Below are positions 34,201 to 47,842 of a stretch of DNA of 64,000 nucleotides, in pieces. The notes beneath the pieces were generated by a model, which saw only the letters and a list, made by a program, of their open reading frames with translations, was not told where the DNA came from and did no database searches. The translations under genes were made by a program, and so were the position numbers. Where the stretch lies: positions 79,356,052 through 79,420,051 of the forward strand of contig CM034531.1 in assembly GCA_020002185.1 (NCBI GenBank). Reading direction: 5' to 3'. The DNA is from Paraescarpia echinospica (lineage: Eukaryota; Annelida; Polychaeta; Sabellida; Siboglinidae). The stretch's first letter is position 1. Each line of letters starts with the position of its first letter.

Positions 34201-35431
34201 CTTCTTACATGCTGCACGCCATGTGTATCCTCAAGACACGAATTCTTTGATCTTCCAAACAAAAATTTAAAGGTAAATAGGTACACGTATGCCTTTCACG
34301 TGATATGCTGTGTACCTGCACCTACTTACCGGGCGTTCCTTCATAATCCTTTGATGTCACTGCTAGTCCCCTCCTCAAATATTAGGGAGCCCCCTAATAT
34401 TTCAGGAGAGGGCTGGAGATATGATTATTCCCTCAATATATTATTGTGCATGTTATTGTGCAATCTGGGGGGCTGAAGATACAATTAACCCCCAATGTTT
34501 GTTGGTGTTATTATACGTTTTATGTCGAGCTTCAAGAGGGTCCAAATCAAAGTTTTCGGACATCCTGGAAAGTTTTTTTAAATTGTGAACGTCGGAGCGA
34601 AAAAATCTCTAACTGACACTCCTGATGGCATTACTATGTTCTCCCAGAGAGCAAAGCAATGTAGCCTAAACAAACAATATCTTAGTAAATGAGAATGTCA
34701 ACGGACTAACAATCAAAACTAAACATGGAAATCATAACTAAACCTACTTGTCGGGAGGACTATAGAAGAGCCAACAGGCACCGTGCCCCAAACCATGATT
34801 CAAGGTATGATTACAAAGTAATGGTCGGCTCGCGAACCGCCTACGTGTCGCAAGAAGTGCCCCGTTATACCCCGGTAAGGCCGATTTGATCAGCAATATA
34901 GATCAGGCGATGTTGGCCAAAATCCGCCGCACCGCGCGCACAAAAAACGAATAGATGACGTCACATCAAACACATAGATCTATTACATCTACCCTGGAGG
35001 AATCACGATTGGAACCGTGGATTTAAACTTTGATCCAAATACCTTTTTTGTTCTTCAATAAATGCGGTATGGGAATGTGGAGCAAAATGCCCGTCCCTTA
35101 ACGGGATGACTTGGTAGTTAATAGTTTGACTAAATGTTAGAAAACACACAGCATCGATACACAAAAACACCATAAAGCGTTCGCAGATATACTCGTTGTT
35201 TGTTTAAAATTGCAATGGTCGGAGAAACTGTGAAGTTCACGTTAATCGATAGTCGCCCTAGTGTAGAATTGTCAAATAGTATTCGTATTGTTATGCTGTT
35301 GGCATGAGAGTACAATATTATACATAAGCGTTTTTGTGCCTGCATCTACTCCATGTTTGCCAGGTCTATGACGCAGGCGCCGTTTTCCCGATGTTTTGGC
35401 TAAGCGCGCGTCGTTCCTGCGATTGTTAGGT
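28247..35431 (+). repeat. Tandem array of four 1800-bp repeats
   Basis: Copies begin at 28247, 30047, 31847 and 33647 with TCTTGGGAATAGTG. Every landmark recurs at exactly 1800 bases through copy 4, which later has a one-base deletion near 35085. Copies differ at only a few positions per hundred or fewer. Each contains the same set of short frames: plus frames of 144, 68 and 65 codons, and minus frames of 61 and 62 codons. None matches a known protein. The 68-codon frame (RNVGWTVASHQLRSV...) is preceded by a CTTGCAG acceptor-like site and could be an exon, but no partner exon is seen. No rRNA, snRNA or histone sequence was recognised in the unit. Confidence 0.95.
28968..29011. repeat. 20-bp-arm hairpin within the 1800-bp repeat
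   Basis: CCCCTCCTGAAATATTAGGG, a 4-base spacer AGCC and the exact reverse complement. The same hairpin recurs 1800 bases apart in the other three copies. There the left arm carries C instead of G at one position, which leaves one mismatch. Confidence 0.9.
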
Positions 35432-35574
35432 TACGTTTTACGTATTACGCATATCTGGGGTATTTTGAAAAGATATAGGTCTTACGTCCTATTCTAGATT
35501 AATTCCTGAACGTTTGGCGCTCGAGGTGCTAGCCGTCTTAGAGGAAAACGTTAACCTACCCGCATGCGAAAGCT

Positions 35575-35850
35575 CGATTATTATTATTATTACTATAAAT
35601 GTCATATGATAATAATTATTATTAGCATTGTTATTGTTATTACTATTTGTGGTAGTGGTAATAGTGGTAGGGATAGTGGTAGATGTAGTGGTAGTCGTAG
35701 TGATAGTGCCACTGGTAATGGCCATGATGTAGTGATAGTGGTAGGGGTATGGTAGCGGTAGTGACACTGTTAGTGATAATGATAGGGGTAGTGGTAGTTG
35801 TAGCAGTGGGGGTAGTTGTACTGGGAGTAGTAATTGTTGTTGTAGGTATG
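35575..35850 (+). repeat. (TTA)n and (GGTAGT)n simple repeats
   Basis: ATT/TTA triplets followed by a GTGGTAGTGATAG-type minisatellite. The block recurs at about 37512-37790 in the second 1950-bp unit. Confidence 0.85.
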
Positions 35851-36234
35851 ATTTAAGTATCTTAAACTATTGTGTTAATATGACCACCTCTGGTCAGCTT
35901 GTCGTCATTACGAAATCCAACTCCGACCGTCAAATGTAACTCCTACTTTGCTATACGTAGGCCTACATACTCATCGACATACTCCAATGACTCGCGGTTT
36001 TAGAAGCACCAATGTGCTGTAGGTCATTACGTGGAAAAACTATATTTCTCGGTAATCCGGAATATCCCAGGGCTAAAGCGAGTCAACCACAATACGCCTC
36101 GATCTGGGTCAAAAAGATGGTCCACTTCGATGTGCAAGACGGCCCTGTCATGGTGCGTAATGCCGTCGTAGTGGGCCAGTGCACACAGCACTCGACATCA
36201 GCTGTAAATAAGCGGCGAACAGAAACCTCTGTCC

Positions 36235-36310
36235 GTGTTGAGAAGGGACGACAGGTCGTGTCGGTGGGGAGTGTTGAGAAGGGACGACAGGTCGTGTCGG
36301 TGGGGAGTGT
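36235..36310 (+). repeat. Two tandem copies of a 38-bp unit
   Basis: GTGTTGAGAAGGGACGACAG starts two adjacent identical units. The corresponding place near 38094 has only one. Confidence 0.85.
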
Positions 36311-38630
36311 GCTGGTGTCACCAAAGCTTTGGTGAATTAATAAAATTGGTCAAATTGGCTTACGTTGAAATTTTAGTAAGTTCAGTTAGGAGGAACTTCA
36401 TCCGTTCGCGAATACGGGCGTGTTCTTGGTGTCATATAGCAGACATCCGCCGGATACTAACGATATTCCATGTACCATGAAACATAGCATGATAACACTG
36501 GATTAAAATTTGATCTTGCCATGAGGCTTTAGACATTTATAGTTTATAGAAAAAATATCTAACTGACACTCCTGATGGCATTACTATGTTCTCCCAGAGA
36601 GCAAAGCAATGTAGCCTAAGCAAAAAATAACTTAGTAAATGAGTATGTCAACGGACTAACAATCAAAACTAAACATGGAAATCATAACTAAACCCACTTG
36701 TCGGGAGGACTATAGAAGAGCCAACAGGTACCGTGCCCCAAACCATGATTCAAAGTAATGGTCGGCTCGCGAACCGCCTACGTGTCGCAAGAAGTGCCCC
36801 GTTATACCCCGGTAAGGCCGATTTGATCAGCAATATAGATCAGGCGATGTTGGCCAAAATCCGCCGCACCGCGCGCACAAACAACGAATAGATGACGTCA
36901 CGCCAAACACATAGATCTATTACATCTACCCTGGAGGAATTACGATTGGAAACGTGGATTTAAACTTTGATCCAAATACCTTTTTTGTTCTTCAATAAAT
37001 GCGGTATGGGAATGTGGAGCAAAAATGCCCGTCCCTTAACGGGATGACTTGGTAGTTAATACTTTTACTAAATGTTAGAAAATACACAGCATCGATACAC
37101 AAAAACACCATAACGCGTTCGCAGATGTACTCGTTGTTTGTTTTAAATTGCAATGGTCGGAGAAACTGTGAAGTTCACGTTCATCGATAGTCGCCCTAGT
37201 GTAGAATTGTCAAATAGTATTCGTATTGTTATGCTGTTGGCATGAGAGTACAATACTATACATAAGCATTATTGTGCCTGCATCTACTCCATGTTTGCCA
37301 GGTCTATGACGTAGGCGCCGTTTCCCCGATGTTTTGGCTAGGCGCGCGTCGTTCCTGCGATTGTTAGATTACGTTTTACGTATTACGCATATCTGGGGTA
37401 TTTTGAAAAGATATAGGTTTTACGTCCTATTCAAGATTAATCCCTGAACGTTTGGCGCTCGAGGTGCTAGCCGTCTTAGAGGAAAACGTTAACCTACCCG
37501 CACGCGAAAGCTCGATTATTATTATTATTATTACTATAAATGTCATATGATAATAATTATTATTAGCATTGTTATTGTTATTACTATTTGTGGTAGTGGT
37601 AATAGTGGTAGGGATAGTGGTAGATGTAGTGGTAGTCGTAGTGATAGTGCCACTGGTAATGGCCATGATGTAGTGATAGTGTTAGGGGTATGGTAGCGGT
37701 AGTGACACTGTTAGTGATAATGAAGGGGTAGTGGTAGTTGTAGCAGTGGGGGTAGTTGTACTGGGAGTAGTAATTGTTGTTGTAGGTATGATTTAAGTAT
37801 CTCAAACTATTGTGTTAATTTGACAACCTCTGGTCAGCGGTTTTAGAAGCACCAATGTGCTGTAGGTCATTACGTGGAAAAACTATATTTATCGGTAATC
37901 CGGAATATCCCAGGGCTAAAGCGAGTCAACCACAGTACGCCAGCAATCTAGAGCAGCCTCGATCTGGGAAAAAAAGATGGTCCACTTCGATGTGCAAGAC
38001 GGCCCTGTCATGGTGCGTAATGCCGTCGTAATGGGCCAGTGCACACAGCACTCGACATCAGCTATAAATAAGCGGCGAGCAGAAGCCTTTGTCCGTGTTG
38101 AGTAGGGACGACAGGTCGTGTCGGTGGGGAGTGTGCTGGTGTCACCAAAGCTTTGGTGAGTTCATAAAATTCGTCAAATTGGCTTACGTTGAAATTTTAG
38201 TAAGTTCAGTTAGGAGGAACTTCATCCGTTCGCGAATACGGGCGTGTTATTGGTGTCATATAGCAGACATCCGCCGGATACTAACGATATTCCATGTAGC
38301 ATGAAACATAGCATGATAACACTGGATTAAAGTTTGATCTTGCCATGGTATGGTACATTTATAGTTTTGAGGATCACAAAGGAAACAAGTGCTTGCATTT
38401 TCTTGTGTCATCCTTATATAGACATATTTGATATCTTCTGTATTTATGTTTTGTGTATGCTGTAGTTGTTTACATTTGTATACTGACTATGTCAATCAAA
38501 TAAATCATACCCTAATAAATCCAAACTGCATTCATTGTGTATGTATTGGTTTGTTCGTACTGTTGTGAAAATGTTCGCCGTGTATGGACGAAACCAACTG
38601 TTTCCAAATTCGAATACGTTAGTGTGCGCA

Positions 38631-38720
38631 ACTGTCGATGTTAAGAATACATTTTCTGCGCAACATATATATATATATATATATATGTTGCGCAGAAAAT
38701 GTATTCTTAACATCGACAGT
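38631..38720. repeat. Perfect 90-bp palindrome
   Basis: The sequence equals its own reverse complement over all 90 bases. The outer arms start ACTGTCGATGTTAAGAATAC, and the centre is (AT)n. Symmetry stops abruptly at both edges, and I see no target duplication. It lies about 340 bases upstream of the second amidohydrolase-like gene. Confidence 0.95.
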
Positions 38721-39063
38721 GACATGATAAAATGCATGTACAATTGTACATATGTTGTTAATAGGCCCATATGGACAAACTGGGCTGAATCACTGTATAT
38801 TGTAAAACGGTGACTTTATATAATGTTTTACATATTTATTTAATTATTTCTTATAATTTCTATAACTTATTTAATTATTAACTTTTTCAACATAAATACC
38901 CTGTTTTATTTGTATTGTATTTATTTATATTTCCAACATATTTATTCTTTAAAGCTATGTACTTGTGTATATATTTATATGTACCGATTGTTTATGGGTT
39001 TTACCGTAAATAAGTGTATTCGTATTATTTAAGAAACGCATGATTTTGCTACAGTAGAGCGTC

Positions 39064-39487
39064 ATGATGTATCTCCACCGTTTCCTCTTCGTCGGGGTAT
39101 TTGCGACGGTTGTTCTGACGGTGACAGCAAGTGTGCATGTCATGTACGACAGCCCGAAGCACTACATCAAATACGTGCCCGGTTGCCTCAACATCGTATT
39201 CACCACCCCACACGGGGGGCACCTCAGACCCGATTCCATACCCGACAGGGAGCCTGGATGTTACGTGGATGGCAAATGCGTTTTCGTACACGGGTGTACA
39301 GGAGAGCAGAATCCGGTGAGGTGCCCCGCCAAGATCCTCGCAGACAGGTACGTACGTATTATATTGAACGTCGACCCGCCCAGTCACAGAAGAAGACATA
39401 AGTAAAACAGGGTCGGTGGCTCGGCGAACAATAATAATTATTCTTAGTCAACTCTATAATTACATATATATATATATATTATGTATT

Positions 39488-39523
<36 letters not shown>

Positions 39524-42303
39524 GACACATTAATTATTAAGTGAATGTCGGGGTTTACATATTTTCTAAACCGGAGGTATATATCCTTGTGTACCTACGA
39601 AGATTATGTTGATTGTAGGATCTCATAGGTGCATTTACATCACGTGCTACACATCATCGAGATGAGTCACACCTATTTCAGTTCGTTTTTCAAACAAATA
39701 ATGTGTGTGTGTGTGTGTGTGTGTGTGCGTGCGTGCGTGTGTGTGTGTGTTTGTGTATGTGAACCCCCACATTCACTTAATAATTTGTTCATTCAAGAAA
39801 CATGGTTCCCAACGTTCACAAATTCGACACGTTTTGTTCAGCACCTGCGAATGAATACATTTCTCCACAACAGAACAAACTAATTACCATTCTACCGAAC
39901 GAATCTATGAAAGAATATGCGAGTTGATGAAAACGTTGATACCAACGTTTTGTCTGTAAAACTGAAACTATTAACCGCATAGATTCCTGGAATATGACGT
40001 GGTATTGTTGTCTTAAGCTACACGGCTGAGATTGCAACTACTATCGCGAGAACGTTGAAGAGACTCACCGGATGCGCTCCACATATCGTGTATAACGAGC
40101 TCCATCGCAGTAAACTTGATTGCAATCGAGAGGTGGAAGAGGCAGCCCTCAATGTCCCGGTAGGTGGCGCAGGCTACTAACAAGAATTACGTTAAAGCTG
40201 CTTCCTCAGCTGATTTGGCTCATCGGAAATCCGGTTCTCTAATATTCAAAGGTGTAAAGTGTAGTTAGCGTAAATAACATCCGCAATCGGGTTAATAAAT
40301 ATCTTTTGATGTTCGAAAGAATTGACGTTGTAGGTTTGCTGTCAACAATTGTTTTAAGTATGCTGAATGAAAACATCGAATTAAGGAGGCACTTTTAATT
40401 GCTATGGATTATTCTCTCGCTGCCCGATTATTTGTGAAACGCTCCATTTGGCACCAGCTGTGGTGATTTGTTTTAGATATAATCACATTGTATATTGCCA
40501 CTTAGATTGTATTAGCAGAATGATAAATATTCTGAATAATGAATGATGTGATATCCCTCCTAGACTTTGGAAATCGTTCGCGATGCTTGGTTTCTCACTT
40601 TCGTCTCATCCGACTGCAGGGAGTGCGTAGTGCTACAGTCTGTCCAAAACTAAAAAGCATACACACATCATAAGCGCGGAAACAGGGAGACAAGCCCCTG
40701 GAATTTCGCTGGGGGAAGACATAATGGTTCTTCCCCCTCCCCACCCCCCGTAAATCTGAACCTGAATGAGGGGATTTGGCGAGCAAATCGAGGTTTTGTG
40801 AGACCTTTAAGGTGTTTGGGGGGCAAACGTCAAGGCGGTGCACCCCCCTCGTCTTCCGATGTCATGATCCGAGACAGCGGAGTGGTGCTCCGGTTCTCAG
40901 CTCCCCCAATATTAATTTAATTCCCGTGCCAGTGGCACACATCACACCTGTTCTGATCAATATTCGGTGATGTCTTGGTGTGTCATGAAACGGCGCGCCG
41001 AGTGCAGACGGTTCCAACTCTTTTTGCGCAGCTGACTCAGTCTGGCTGCGTCGTGTCATGTCGCGTCGTGTCGTATCGTATCGTACGGACCTGTTGACAA
41101 ACTAAGTAACGAATTGGCACAACGTAGTGGATAGTACGTTCGATTACCTGACAGAAACAGAGTGACAAATCGAACTGAGCAACGATTTTTAACATTGTTG
41201 AAAGTAAAACCACATGCACAATTTTATACTTGATGCTGAAAATAAAATGTTAATTGTCTCCAGTTTGTCCTGTTTCTGGCCACCCATTTGGTTTTCCACG
41301 CATTTCACACCAGTTGTTTATTTTACACTCTTTTCGGGCGATCCACGTTCCGCTTCATTTATGGCGTCCTTACTAAGGTTGTCAGCCAGTGGCTGTCTTC
41401 ATTATTTCAAGGAATATTACGTCAAATGTATTTCGATCCTCGCCTTTCTCTTTTCGCTGATCTCTGTCATGGTCAACACAATGTCATTAATACTGTTATC
41501 GCTTTGCGTGCAGGAGGCGATAGAGGCATACCACAACTTCACTGCCTTGATCAAGCTTGCCCAGAGAACGTTCGACGGTCCCGGTGTCTTGTTTGACTTC
41601 CACGGACAGTCGCATCATGGCAACAGAACGGAACTGGGTTATGGCGTCGCGACCCTTAACGAAGGTGTCATAACAGCAACGGAGTCGAACGTCAGAGCCC
41701 TTGGCAAGCGCAAATGCGGTACAGGTGAGGGTATATTTGTCTCTTAAGTATTTCTTCTTTGTATATAAACTGACTAGTGTAATTGCCAGTTATGGTACGT
41801 TTCAACATTCCAGTAAAAGAAACTGACAACAATACCTGCACTGTTACAAAGAAATATGAAAACTGACATATATCTCAGAATGGCGCGTTACATACAGGTA
41901 CCAAACAAAATGTTGCATTCTCGATAATCCAAAAGGTACTTGACCTCTGAGGTATCGGTAAGGATGCAATCTTCTTAATTCTTGTAATTTTATGTTCCTT
42001 TCAGACGCCTGCTTTGAAAGCCTGGTTCGCGGCTCCAACCCGAAGAGTCTCGGCTTCTACCTGGCCGCCGAGGGATACCCAACCTTGCCGTCTCCGGCCT
42101 TTCCGAAACCTGACCCCCACGGCCACTACTACGTCGGGGGCTGGGACGTCAACGAATATGGGTCTCGCAAGTCTGGATTGATCGACTCCATCTTGTTAGA
42201 AATCCCCGCTGTGGTGCGTTTCGAACCTGGAATCCGAAGGCGATACTCCGAAGCCGTGGCCAGGGCCATGAAGCACTTCTACGATGACAACTACCGTCGT
42301 TGA
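39064..42303 (+). CDS. N-formylglutamate amidohydrolase-like protein 2, complete
   Basis: Exons 39064-39347, 40018-40159, 41514-41724 and 42005-42303 join to 936 bases (311 residues and TGA). Introns are GT-AG with phases 2, 0 and 1. Residues 1 to about 23 form a hydrophobic signal peptide (core FLFVGVFATVVLTVTA), so secretion is likely. Residues 48-53 read TPHGGH, and residues 171-186 read FHGQSHHGNRTELGYG. These two blocks hold the conserved His residues of the N-formylglutamate amidohydrolase family. Several Cys (41, 66, 72, 79) suit an extracellular protein. The length is close to that of bacterial family members plus a signal. It is the tandem paralogue of the gene ending at 23546. Exons are well conserved between them while introns are not. 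The substrate in animals is unknown to me. The first ATG is used because it opens directly into the signal peptide. Confidence 0.9.
39704..39760 (+). repeat. (GT)n microsatellite in intron 1
   Basis: GT repeats with GC interruptions. Nearby (AT)n tracts lie at about 39463-39522. Confidence 0.9.
40845..40930 (+). repeat. Dispersed repeat fragment in intron 2
   Basis: CTCGTCTTCCGATGTCAT and the following bases align with 46030-46110 and 21175-21250, a diverged fragment of the same family. Confidence 0.55.
41862..41960 (+). repeat. Dispersed repeat fragment in intron 3
   Basis: ATATCTCAGAATGGCG and the following ~90 bases, including CTCGATAATCCAAAAGG, align with 5103-5190. A fourth partial copy of that family. 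Confidence 0.65.
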
Positions 42304-43525
42304 GGCTCGCACACCCGGACGGCGCCAGCGGCGTTGGACACCCTCGTTATACGGAACAGTGTACTGTGTTTCTGATTTTGGTGTTGAATATGTATTTATT
42401 CACGCACGCATGTATATATATATATATATATATATATACACGCACGAGCACGCAAGCCAACTTAAAATGGTCTAATCAAATGTAATAGAGAGGGTATTAA
42501 ATGTAAACTGCGACTAACATCGGAGAGAGAGAGATGTGGAAGAGGGGGAGAGAAGGGGAGAGAGACAAGGAGGGAGAGAAGGAGAGAAGAGCTATATCAC
42601 TTTGAGCTCACAACGCGGAGAGGACATATTTGCAAATATATACTATCTACTTAACAATTCAATAACTGTATAAACCGACGTTGCAGCCAGCATATTGGAG
42701 CTGTTTTAATGTCGTTTAAACTGTAATGTCGCATTACGTATTAATAACACAAGTATCGTTCGTAGTTGTTACACAGCTATTAAATACAGAATTGCGTCAT
42801 TTTGATACAAGAAAGCTTCAGCTGTCACTCGCGTGATGGCGCCTCATGACGTAGTATTTCCTTGGTGACGCTGACGATCAATTTACCAAAATTAATGGCG
42901 CCAGCATGAGAAAAGCAGTTCGATATTCAGTAGCTACAAGCAAACGGCGTCTGATTATCCGTTTCCAAAAGAAAAGTTACCTTAATAGAGCTACTCTCAC
43001 AACATCGAGGCTAACGTTGGTAAAATGGTGATCTGCGTAAAAATTACCAGAGATATTGAATAGGGTAAATCAAATAATTTTTTTATGATCCATGTAACTT
43101 CACCATGTAAGCAACATCACGATACGGTCACAATAAATAAAAATTGTACACTTTAGTGTTTGGCTTCTGCATTATCGTCCCACATTTCCACAGTATGGTT
43201 TTCTATTAAATCAACGTGGACGATGCTTCTCGTCATTTCTCCACACATCAACCCGGATTCATCCATCACTGACATGTGTTTGTGCTGCCAAGATGAAATT
43301 AAAATATTAATGTAAGCTTGTGTACAATGTGAAGTCAGTTGTCTGTACATGTGTCATTTTCCCTATTCGCACAGTATTTGTTCAGGGTGCAACCCACCAT
43401 TGAAAGGGAGGTATCGTTTCAGGATCACTGGCACTTCGTTGGCATGACATTGTTTTAGTATCGTAGGCCTAAACATTCAATTATTACTATTGTAAAAATA
43501 ATACACGGTCAGGCTTTGATACAAA
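42304..43525. other. 3' flank of amidohydrolase 2, no gene recognised
   Basis: Contains (AT)n at about 42413-42436 and a GA-rich tract at about 42521-42590. A possible ATTAAA polyadenylation signal lies near 42495. Nothing else is recognisable. Confidence 0.5.
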
Positions 43526-43660
43526 ATATGACAGATTGATGACGCATATGTAAAGTCTGTACGACAATAAATATGACAGATTGATGACGCATATGTAAAG
43601 TCTGTACGACAATAAATATGACAGATTGATGACGCATATGTAAAGTCTGTACGACAATAA
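43526..43660 (-). repeat. Three identical 45-bp tandem units
   Basis: AAATATGACAGATTGATGAC starts each unit. The three units appear identical, which suggests a recent expansion. The unit keeps a minus-strand frame open, but no gene is indicated. Confidence 0.9.
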
Positions 43661-43819
43661 ATATATTTGAAGGCGAATATAATTGTTGTACTTAATCCCT
43701 GTTTTATGCTAATCATTACAGATAACGAAAAGAAATTACGAAATAGTGCCCAAAATAGTATTATGCAAAATAAAATTAATCTTAAACTAAATGAACACAA
43801 ACAAAAAATTCGAGTACTC

Positions 43820-43905
43820 TGTGGGATTCAAACGGAGGACCCTAAAAATAGCATCTCGACACGCTACTGATTTAGCCACCAAGACCTGCACATTTTGGTT
43901 GTACT
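43820..43905 (-). repeat. tRNA-like sequence, possible SINE head
   Basis: On the minus strand TGGCTAAATCAGTAGC resembles an RNA polymerase III A box. About 40 bases later GTTTGAATCCC resembles a B box. A complete cloverleaf with acceptor stem could not be drawn with confidence, so a tRNA-derived SINE or tRNA relic is likelier than a functional tRNA. Confidence 0.4.
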
Positions 43906-44049
43906 TTGGCGACTACATATATTAGTTAGCAGTCCGACCGACTTTATTTTGTTAAATGTGTCCTTGTTTGGTATTTATATCATGCTTATTCACACTGAGG
44001 CTTTTGTTTCTGCTCGAGCATAAGCAAAGAAAGTCAATACGGAATCTTC

Positions 44050-44375
44050 GACAGCCATGAGAGCTGTCACCTAGTGAATATGCATGTGATTAAAAGGCAC
44101 TAAACTACGAAAAACGTTTAATGTCGTTTTTTTGTGTGTGACATGTTTCAATATAAGGTTAATGTTTATTAGTTATTATAGTATAATATTATCTCATAAA
44201 AGTGTAGCCTTATTTAATTTGTTCTTTCATAGTTGGCCTCAGAGCCAATCATCGTCTCTACCCGAATCTGTGGTAAAGCCTCCTACCTCACCGTAACATT
44301 GGCAGGAGCTTAATAATCCAGGCCATAATGATGGGACAATGCTGCCACCTCACGGCGCCTGGTTAATTGAGGCTA
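44050..44375 (+). repeat. Dispersed repeat R3, copy 1
   Basis: Starts GCCATGAGAGCTGTCACCTA and runs through GCCAATCATCGTCTCTACCC to CACGGCGCCTGG. Strong matches occur at 49922-50205 and 51298-51535 in the same order. All three show AATATGCATG-GATTAAAAGGCA near the start. No frame or terminal repeat was recognised. Confidence 0.85.
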
Positions 44376-44732
44376 TCCCGGAAGTCGTTTATCCGTCTTC
44401 AAATTAGGGCGGGTTTTTGCGCTGTCTTCACGGGTGACGCAGTCGCGACTGGCGAAGTCAATTACTAGTTTGACTCAGCTTACCCCCGCACTTCGCCTAG
44501 AAGAGAGATACAAGATACAATTGAATATGTGTGTTATGTATGCATATGTTGAACAATATTCCAACCAGTTTTCAGATGCCGGACAACTGTTTTCGTTATT
44601 GCTGCAAAATTACCAGAGTAACTTTGCCAAACCTATGTGGCAAGGGGGACATCACGGTGACACCTTCGTTCATTTGCCTCCACTAGATGTTGAGTTGTTT
44701 ACTGGATAGATCGCAATTTGTCCTCTTGTGCT

Positions 44733-45045
44733 CATTGGCGGATTAACCAAGAGGCACTATAGGCAGGTGCCTAGGGCCCACGAAGGCCAGGAGCCCTCGA
44801 AAATACCAGAGCATATTTTTGTAGACTGAATATTCCAGAAACCCAGCTAGCAAGACATTATTTGGCCAGTGATGACTTCTGCATAAGTTTCATTTATACT
44901 TCATTGACTCGATGAGTTTTGCAAACTGGGAATGTTGGTGGCATTATTACATAACTTACTATAAAGAAGAACAATCTTCAACAACATCCACCTCGTCTTC
45001 AGATACCATGACCGACCCGACCCGACCCGACAGCGCGGCAGCTAC

Positions 45046-45126
<81 letters not shown>

Positions 45127-45924
45127 AAGAGAGAGAGAGAGTGAGAGAGAGTGTGTGTGGGTGTGTGTTGTGGGTGTGGGTGGGTGTGTGATTTCATAAC
45201 AATATTAGTAAGGTGTTTTAGTATTGTGCATGCATAACATCACATGAAACAGGTAACTGAAATTGAAACACTAAAACACATTTATTGAGTTCTGGTACAT
45301 GTATCAATTTACACGACAGACTTGCTTTCTGCAGAAAAGAAACTTAGCTATGCCAAAAAGAAACAACATTTAAGCCACTTAAACTACCGGCATACACATA
45401 CTCAAACTGAGTATCAATAACTGTAGGTTATTCTTTCATGTTAAACTGAAAGGCATGTTCACATCGTCTGTTCGTTAAAAGCAGAACTCATACCCTGCAA
45501 ACTTGCAAGACGTTGGGACAAAGCACGGTATATTCATGCATTATCTTGGTATTGTTTGTTTGGGAGAGAGAACCAAGAATTGCTCTTGAATCACTAAAAT
45601 TGCTCTTGACATAAATTCACCAAAACGACCCCAGAACACATCCCAATCAATATGAGGCGCTTTATATTAAAATCGTGCATTATAATTGATTTAATAACTT
45701 TATTTAAAATTAGAATACATTAAAACGAAATAGATTACATTAAATGTAAAACATTATCTGATGACATACATCATAAAAAATGACATGTTCTGACAGATCC
45801 CTAAACACATTGGAAACTTTTGTTCACATTGAAGCTAGTTAATTCTGCTCTTCTTCTTGAGTGGACTTCTGCCGACAGTCACTGCAAGCTGCTGCTGATT
45901 CGCTCCCTGACATTTTCCTTTGGA

Positions 45925-45968
<44 letters not shown>

Positions 45969-46263
45969 AGAGAGAGAGAGAGATATTGAAGCTCCGGCAA
46001 AAATATTCAACAGCACCCCCTCCCCCGTCCCGTCTTCCGATGTCATAATGATACGACAGAGAAGTCGTGTTGAAGTTTCGACTCAGCCCATCCAATATCC
46101 ATTTCGTTCCGGCGCCAGTGGATGTTTTTGGCAAGCCTGAAAGGGGTGTAATTGGAGGTTCTGGCACAATTAGACTACCCTTTGTAGATCCACCCTTAGA
46201 CCTACCTAGCGCCGACGACAGTGCCTGGTGCCTAGGGCCCACGAATGTCTTAACCCGCCACTG
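44733..46263. mobile_element. hAT-like non-autonomous transposon, 8-bp target duplication
   Basis: The element starts CATTGGCGGATTAACC and its right end is the inverse, CTTAACCCGCCACTG, so the imperfect terminal repeats follow the CAGTGGCGG type. Just inside, both ends carry GGTGCCTAGGGCCCACGAA in inverted arrangement. CTTGTGCT stands directly on each side (44725-44732 and 46264-46271), a perfect 8-bp duplication as made by hAT-superfamily (or P-type) transposases. Its 1531 bp contain (GA)n tracts at about 45049-45125 and 45930-45985 and no transposase, so it is non-autonomous. Its right part shares ~170 bases with 21175-21350. Confidence 0.8.
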
Positions 46264-46271
46264 CTTGTGCT

Positions 46272-47842
<1,571 letters not shown>

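Larger units (their letters stand above)
34600..38365 (+). repeat. Tandem duplication, ~1950-bp unit, overlapping the 1800-bp array
   Basis: Sequence from 34600 repeats from 36550. The unit consists of the last ~830 bases of 1800-bp copy 4 plus ~1.1 kb of new sequence beginning ACGCATATCTGGGG (35449, 37386). The second copy has lost about 100 bases (matching about 35895-36000) and one 38-bp repeat. Variants such as AGAAGTGCCCCG and GGCGCGCGTCGTTCC are shared by copy 4 and the second unit but not by copies 1-3. This dates the event after copy 4 diverged. Confidence 0.9.

Noticed and set aside
28642..34476. The 144-codon frame in the 1800-bp repeat as a conserved gene
   Set aside because: It is kept only because the copies are nearly identical. 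Overlapping frames on both strands are equally preserved, and copy 1 carries a stop.
41214..41747. 177-codon frame as a separate gene
   Set aside because: Its second half is exon 3 of amidohydrolase 2; the first half is intron sequence that happens to be open.
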